DNA from: Cladorhizidae sp. MBARI D1340-BT2
Taxonomy: Eukaryota > Porifera > Demospongiae > Poecilosclerida > Cladorhizidae
Direction of reading: 5' to 3'
NCBI GenBank assembly: GCA_028752905.1
Contig: JAQNBH010000012.1
Location: forward strand, 23,035,112-23,099,111
DNA: 64,000 bases
Under the pieces are notes generated by a model. It did no database searches, was not told the origin of the DNA, and worked only from the letters and a program-made list of their open reading frames with translations. Made by a program: the position numbers and the translations under genes. Positions 54,801-63,800 of the stretch are shown here, piece after piece. Every line of letters begins with the position of its first letter. Position 1 is the first letter of the stretch.

Positions 54801-57800
54801 GTATAGCATGGATACTGGAATACTTGCCAGGATGTCCCTAGTGAGGGTGATTGACTATGCAGCATGGATACTGGAATACTTGCCAGGATGTCCCTAGTGA
54901 GGGTGACTGACTATGCAGCATGGATACTGGAATACTTGTATCCTATAATAGGGCACTTGGAACTACAGTATGTACATATCCCGGGATGTCTCTAGTGAGG
55001 ATAACTGATTATACAGCATGGTTACTGGAATACTTGTATCCTAGGGTACTTGGGACTATTCCGGGATGTCCCTAGTGAGGGTGACTGACTATATACGTGG
55101 ATACTGCCAGAATCAGTCCCAGAACTAGGAGTGAATCATGTCATCTCTCTCTCTCCCTCCCTCTATATTTTCTCCCAGGCAACCCCATACACGACCATGA
55201 CTGCCAACTCTCTCCTCTTCTCCTTTGCCAAGTTCTTGGAGCTGAAGTTCTACTCGGACTCCTACGTGACACGTTCACATGGTGGCAGTGGGGGGAGTCC
55301 CTGCTCCCACTTCCTCCACCCAGATTATTCCCAGTGCTTCCTCTTCAGAAATAAACTAGCCACATTTAGGTGTGTGTGTGTGTGTGTGTGTTTAATGGGA
55401 TATTCTCTTGGTAGTGCTGTAGAGGTTTTCACAGTTAGAATCCTTGTCACCAACCTTCTCTTGTTCATCTCTCCCCAACCCTTTCTTCCCCTCACCAACC
55501 CTCTCTCCCCTTGCTCCTTACCAACCCTCTCTTCTTCCTCTCCTCACCAACCCTCTCTTCTACCCCTCCTCACTTCCCCTCCTCCTCACCGACCTTCTCT
55601 TCTCCTCACGCCTACCAACCCTCTCTTCTTTCCTCCACTTCACTGACCTTCTCTTCCACTCCCCCACACCAACCCTGTTTTTTCCTCCTCCTCACTAACC
55701 ATCTCGTCTTCTCTCCCACCTCACCCACCTTCTCTTCTTCCCCTCCTGGTCATCAACCCACTTTTCTTCCCTTCCTTGCCTCCCCCTCTCCCTTACTAAC
55801 CCTCTCTTCCCGTCTGCCTTACCAACCTCCCTTCTTCCCTTCTCTCTCCCTCACCCATCTCTGGTTTCAGACCTTCCACAATTGACATTCTTGAGCTGCT
55901 GTTGCCTCCCTGTGTCCTGTGCATTACCACTCCTAGCAACAAGTACCACCACGACTACGCCTCGGACATCAAGCATGTTGGAAGAATGTATGTGTGTGCA
56001 TGGCTGCAGATGCTGTGCACAGGTCTGCATAGATAGATTGATGCCATGCTGTGTACATGTCTGCATAGATAGATTGATGCCATGCTGCTGTGCATGACTG
56101 CATACATAGGTTGATGCCATGCTGTGTGCACATGTATGTATAGTAAGAGTGTGTGTCAGGACATGCTCTTAGTAGTCTCTCTATTGGGAAGACAAAATGG
56201 CCTAGCCGTAAAACAACAAGTCAGAAAAGCTCATGACATGGTGTGTGCTTACATACAATCAGCAAAAAAACAAACATTTTGGCAGCTTCTTAACTGCCTA
56301 AACTTGTTACGCTCATTCTTTTGCCTCGGAAACATTTCCAACATGCCTTGAATCCTTCTTTAAGGTATTAAACCTGAAGATCCCTTCCCCCGCCCTCTCA
56401 AAGGGAAAAAAGAAAAAAAAACATGGCATGAAATTTAACTTTAAAATGTTTCTTGTTGTTGTTCATATATGTATATGTAGTGTTGAGGGAGTCTTCTACC
56501 GTATTCGGCAGAAGGTGGACAAGTACAGGTTGGAGCCGGTGGCAGGATTAATCCATGACCACATCTCAAACTCTAAGGTGAGCTGCAATAAATATCTGAA
56601 TAATGAGATTCCAGTTCTACAGTACATGCCGGCACTCTGCGTAGCGTACGACTCCATGGCATATAGATACTGACAATCTTCTCCCTCCCAACCCCCCTCG
56701 TCTTTTCTCTCTTCCCTCCCTCCCCTTGCTCTCTCCCCTTCCTCCCCATTTCTTCTCCCTCTCCCCTGCCTCCATTGCAGTGTGAGAGAGATGCCATGCG
56801 TATCAAAGTCAAGCACTTAAAGGAGATGATGGTGTCTGGAGGGTTTCTGGAATCCAAGTTCGGCCACGATGATGTGCGGGGAGACCCAGAGGAAGAGAAC
56901 GTGATCAATGTCCAGGATTGTCTGGAGGACCTCAAGAGAACCATGACTGAAGTGGTGGAGTGCTGGAACATCTTGTGAGAGACAGGACTGGTGGAGGCTC
57001 ACTTTCCAACATCCACCTCTCGTTTCTTGCTCCATCCCCTCTCTCTCTCCTCCCTTAATCCCCCTGCCCCTCGTTTGTCCACCCCCCTCACTTCTAACCT
57101 CTGAGCGAGTGAAATCTCTGGTGTGGAGTCATGTTGTGAGGTGGTCAGAGAGGAGGGAGGGTGGAGAAATGAGAATAGACTGGGCAGCACGGTGTGTGTG
57201 GTGTGTGTGTGTGTGTGTGGTGTATGTGTGTGTGTACCGGTATGTGTGTGGTGTATGTGTGTGTGTGTACCAGTATGTGTGTGTGTGTGTGTGTGGTGTA
57301 TGTGTGTGTGTACCGGTATGTGTGTGGTGTATAGATCATAGAAGGCTGTCCACTACTTCCACAACATTTCGTGGGAGATATCCTAGGGAGGGTTGTGACA
57401 GTATTCCACATGCACAGACTATTCAGGAACAAGTGAAAATAAGAAGAAGAAAAATGACAATGTCCTGCACAAACATGCTGTACATTTTAATACATGCATC
57501 AATGTCTCCTCCCATTTCCCCCATTTTTGTCTTGTTGTCGGCCAGGCTGGAGGATCTGGACGCACGTGTGAGGGAGTATCGGAGAAGATTAAGGGAGGGA
57601 GGAGGGGGAGGAGGAGAGGTGGTGATGATGACTGAGAACTTTAGCCGCTCCCCACGAGGGAGTCCAGTGGGCATATTCCATCCAGCGTCTGACAGGGCAT
57701 TGGCGGGTGCAATCAGGTGGGTGTGGCTTGTGGGTTGCCTTAGGCCATAGAAGATGATGGATTCTGTTGCAGTGATGTTTTGGGGGGGGGGGGGGGGGGT

Positions 57801-60800
57801 AAGGTAAGGGTATATACCGTTGTGTTCTCTCTCTGTGGTCACTACTGACTCCTCATGCAGCCACTGGATATGTACACACATTGATATTTTTGGGGTGCCT
57901 ATGGATTACTTTCACTGGCATGATCCTGGCAATACATTAGCATGACGATGTGATCGACATTGAAATGTATTTGACCTTCAGCTAGCTTTGCGCCAGCATT
58001 ATGCATGTATGTAGCTTGAGGGCCAGGGCCATACCGTGATACGTGTAGCTTGTGTTAGGGCCAGGGCAATACGTGTAGCTCGTGTTAGGGCCAGGGCAAT
58101 ACCTGTAGCTCGAGGGCCAGTGCAATACGTGCAGCTCGTGTTAGGGCCAGGGCAATACCTGTAGCTCGAGGGCCAGGGCAATACCTATAGCTCGTGTTAG
58201 GGCTGGCAATACCTGTAGCTCGAAACAATTCAGCAAGAGAGCTTCCAAAAACAATTCTTCAGCAAGAGAGCTTCCAGAAACAATTCTTCAGCAGGAGAGC
58301 TTCCAGAAACAATTCTTCAGCAGAACAGCTTCCAGAAACAATTCACAATTCTTCAGCAGGAAAGCTTCCAGAAACAATTCTTCAGCAGGAGAGTTTCCAG
58401 AAACAATTCTTCAGCAGGAGAGCTTCCACTTCTTCACCAAGAGAGCTTCCAAAAACAATTCTTCAGCAGCAGAGCTCCCAGAAACAATTCTTCAGTAGGA
58501 GAGCTTCCAGAAACAATTCTTCAGCAGAACAGCTTCCAGAAACAATTCTTCAGCAGGAAAGCTACCAGAAACAATTCGTCAGCAGGAGAGCTTCCAGAAA
58601 CAATTCTTCAGCAAGAGAGTTTCCAGAAACAATTCTTCAGCAGGAAAGCTTCCAGAAATAATTCTTCAGCAAGAGAGTTTCCAGAAACAATTCTTCAGCA
58701 AGAGAGTTTCCAGAAACAATTCTTCAGCAGGAAAGCTTCCAGAAACAATTCTTCAGCAGGAGAGCTTCCAGAAACAATTCTTCAGCAGGAGAGCTTCCAG
58801 AAACAGCCATTTAAGATCAAGAACAATGTTCATGGTGGCAGTTGCAATCATCAGATGTTTAAAAAATTCAAAAAATTCAAAGTCTCCATTTTTGTCACTT
58901 CACCTATTAAATCAGAGGAATGTTTTATGACTATTTTATAATGAGACAAATATCTACTGGGCATGTGCAGGTAAATCCCGTGTCTAGTGCGTTTGGTTCA
59001 TTTTTTCATGTATATTTTTGGGGGAATGAATCAAACTTTGCAATCTGTGGACAGACATTGTACTCTTGTATATACTGTACAATTACCAGCTATAAGCCAT
59101 GCATTTCTAATTCATTATTGATACTACTATATACAAGCCATGCATTTCTAATTCATTAGTGCATATTAATACATGCTGCAAGCCATGCATTTCTAATTCA
59201 TTAGTTCACACTAATACATGCTGCAAGCCATGCATTTCTAATTCATTAGTGCATACTAATACATGCTGCAAGCCATGCATTTCTAATTCATTAGTGCACA
59301 CTAATACATGCTGCAAGCCATGCATTTCTAATTCATTAGTGCACACTAATACATGTTGCAAGCCATGCATTTCTAATTCATTAGTGCACACTAATACATG
59401 CTGCAAGCCATGCATTTCTAATTCATTAGTGCACACTAATACATGTTGCAAGCCATGCATTTCTAATTCATTAGTGCACACTAATACATGCTGCAAGCCA
59501 TGCATTTCTAATTCATTAGTGCATACTAATACATGCTGCAAGCCATGCATTTCTAATTCATTAGTGCATACTAATTCATGTTGCAAGCCATGCATTTCTA
59601 ATTCATTAGTGCATACTAATACATGCTGTAAGCCATGCATTTCTAATTCATTAGTGCACACTAATACATGCTGCAAGCCATGCACTTCTAATTCATTAGT
59701 GCATACTAATACATGCTGCAAGCCATGCATTTCTAATTCATTAGTGCACACTAATACATACTGCAAGCCATGTATTTCTAATTCATTAGTGCATACTAAT
59801 ACATGTTGCAAGCCATGCATTTCTAATTCATTAGTGCATACTAATACATGCTGTAAGCCATGCATTTCTAATTCATTAGTGCATACTAACACAAGCTGCA
59901 AGCCATGCATTTCTAATTCATTAGTGCACACTAATACATGCTGCAAGCCATGCATTTCTAATTCATTAGTGCACACTAATACATGCTGCAAGCCATGCAT
60001 TTCTAATTCATTAGTGCATACTAATTCATTAGTGCATACTAATTCATTAGTGCATACTAATTCATGTTGCAAGCCATGCATTTCTAATTCATTAGTGCAT
60101 ACTAATACATGCTGTAAGCCATGCATTTCTAATTCATTAGTGCACACTAATACATGCTGCAAGCCATGCACTTCTAATTCATTAGTGCATACTAATACAT
60201 GCTGCAAGCCATGCATTTCTAATTCATTAGTGTATTATAACACATGCTGCAAGCCATGTATTTCTAATTCGTTAGTGCTTACTTTTGTTGTCGCATTTTC
60301 TACTCCCCCTCTTTAGTTCCACATCACTGAACCACACCTCTCACACCCCTCCTGCGGACAACCACCTATCAAACACACCCACTAACCTGAGCTCACATTT
60401 CGAGGCACCTCGCATCATTTCAAACCGAACCCGTCGACTCTCGGATAAAAAACATGCTAATAATGCAGATCTTCATCTTCACCTGGAAGTCACGCAGATT
60501 CTCATGTCTCGGAAGTTAACGCACGAACGAAATTTTTCCGACGGCGGGTGTGCGAGTAAAGATGTGACCATGGCAACAAGAGAGAAAGTGCATAGGAGGA
60601 ATTTGTCGGACTCTCTTGCAATGGTGAGTGCCAACATGACATAGCTCTATAGGGACACACACTGGACCAACACCACACTAGGTTGAGGCAGGTTGAAGTA
60701 GGTTGACAATAGCTCTATGGGGACACACACTGGACCAACACCACACTGGGTTGAGGCAGGTTGAAGTAGGTTGCCAATAGCTCTATGGGGACACACACTG

Positions 60801-63800
60801 GACCAACACCACACTGGGTTGAGGCAGGTTGAAAGTTGACAATAGCTCTATGGGGACACACACTGGACCAACACCATACTGGGTTGAGGCCGGTTGAAGT
60901 AGGTTGACGATAGCTCTATGGGGACACACCGTGGACCAACACACCACACTGGGTTAAGGCAGGTTGAAGTAGGTTGACAATAGCTGTATGAGGACACACA
61001 CTGGACCAACACCACACTGGGTTGAGGCAGGTTGAAGTACGTTGACAATAGCTGTATGGGGACACCCACTGGACCAACATCACACTGGGTCGAGGCAGGT
61101 TGAAGTAGGTTGACAATAGCTCTATGGGGACACACACTGGACCAACACCACACTAGTTTGAGGCAGGTTGAAGTAGGTTGACAATAGCTGTATGAGGACA
61201 CACACTGGACAACACCACACTGGGTTGAGGCAGGTTGACAATAGCTCTATGGCGACAGACACATGTCTATGTGTACATCAGCTAGATAGGAACCGATAAA
61301 TGTTCAAGGCACAAGATTATCCTTCAATGATGACATTCAGCCATTTTTTGTCACATCAGGGTGAACCTCTGTTGGAACCCAGTTCTTCTTCGCTCATGCC
61401 TTCAACAGAGACCCTCATTACCCCGAATATGAGTCCTGCCCACGGGGACAACACTGTGAGGCTGTTGGAAGCTGATGACGACATACAAAGAGGAGAAGAG
61501 GGAGGAGGAGAGGGTGAAGACGAGGAGGAAGAAGATGGCGGTGTGAATCAGACTGTAAAAAAGATGTACATGTAAGTGTGAAAGTCACCAGTTAGAGAAA
61601 TGTGCGCGTGCTACAATACTTTAGGGTCCCCCCTTCTTCCCCCCAGCTTTGATCTCAGAAACCTATTATCACTTAAGAAATAAATATTTTATTGTTTATT
61701 TATTTATTTATGATTTTTTTCTTAATCTTAGCTCTAGTTCTAGCCCTTGGTCATTTACAATAGACAAATTAGCCCTAGCCCTGACTCTAGGTAACCTCCC
61801 CATAGATCTACATACACTTTTTTTTGGAGGTTCGAGTCACAGCATCAGCTGGCAGTATTTTACGCAGCAGTGAGCAGTAGGCAAATGTTTGTTATAGCAC
61901 TGTTATGGCCAAGTGAAGCTTCAAATATTTATACAGAACTCCTATGCTAGACATCGTTTTTTGTTCGGATTTTCCTAAAACATATATAGACAAAACAAGT
62001 TTGCCCCGTCCCTAACTGAGGGCCCAATTCAGTATTGTTCTGTCCATCGTTGATGTCACGACGATGATAACAGGTTGGGATTGTGACACGAGGAAGCAAC
62101 CAATCAAATGATAATGCCATTAGTTTAACATCCTGTGAGCAAGTCCATATACCAGTACATACATGCACATGTATACTATATGTGTGAATAATGCTCAAGA
62201 GGAAGAGTGAGGTGTCAGTGATGGCGACGAAGGTCCTAGCCATAGTCGGGAAGACAACTGGTCAAGGCTTACGTCTAACATCACAATCGATGTACACCAT
62301 CACAAATGTAGAAGAGTTCTTCAAGGAAGAGAAGAGGAAGAGAAAATCACTCGTAGGACAGAGCCTAAGAGAGATTGGCGAAGGGCGACAGGATAATCTA
62401 CGAAGACAATAACAAAGATAACAAGGTCGATTACCCCTGAAACTTTTCTGACACCAAATCATTGCAATAAATCGAGAAGGGTCCAAAGATTAGCTACAAC
62501 TTTTCTCCAATTATCAATATAGCTCCATATTTGCATGTGGTTCATGTGTGTGTGGAGTAGGTGCAGAGTGCCTGGCTAATTACACATGCACAACTAAATA
62601 TTTCCTCTACTTTTACCTACTACACTCGACATAATATTGATCCACTCACTGCACCTCTTCCTGCCCCTTTATTCACATCCAGAAGATAGGACTAAGCCTC
62701 TGAACGTGCAGTAAGAGTTCAAGATCTCCTGTGTTTGTGCAGTGTGCTTTTATTGGGGTATTGGCATGCATTTATTGCCAGCTTGCCTATACCATGCACG
62801 TAACTCCTTGTGGTGGATGGCGTGCGTACACTGTGCTTATGGCAGTGCAGCTAACCTTTTCAAAGCACCTTCTATACGGCTCAAGGAAAGGAAAAAGAAC
62901 TGCCAGCACATGAGCAGCATGATGGTCATAATTTAAATATATATAAGTGGGAATTTAAAATGTTGTAGCGATTTTTCTAAGTGAACGCGAACAGACCTTA
63001 GTACAGACCTTAGTACAGCAACTAACCACACAAACAATGAAAATAGTTCTACCATACTGTACCACAGGACGTGTTCTCAATGAATAATGCTAGCATATTA
63101 ACTCATGTCATCTAGACTTCAAGGGAGGTGACTAATAACTAGCAATGTTCAAGCATTGGGCATCGAGCGACAATAGTTGTAGGTTCATAAACATACGCGG
63201 GCCATTTAATGCTCTGTGTAATGAACAACGTATGCACACACTTGAGTACATGAGAATAGTTGTAGGTTCATACACACACAGAGGCCATTTAATGCTCTGT
63301 ATTTTTAACATACATACAATATACATATATACACATACATATCAAACATACATACACATACATATACTTACATACATATACATACATATATACACATACA
63401 TATCATACATATATACACATACATATCATAAATATATACATACATATATACACATACATACATATACACATACATATACATACATATATACACATACATA
63501 TCATACATATATACACATACATATCATAAATATATACATACATACTTATACATACATACATATACACATACATATACATACATATATACACATACATATC
63601 ATAAATATATACATACATACTTATACATACATACATATACACATACATATACACATACATATCATACATATACATGTACATACATGCATACATATACATA
63701 CACATACATACATACACATACATATCATACATATATATGCATACATGTCATACATACATACACTGTATTGCGTACATTCCTAAGTGCCCCTCACTCTATT

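Noticed and set aside
59159..60316. Open frames of 385 (+) and 336 (-) codons
   Set aside because: They are created by the 45-bp satellite between PIKfyve exons 15 and 16.
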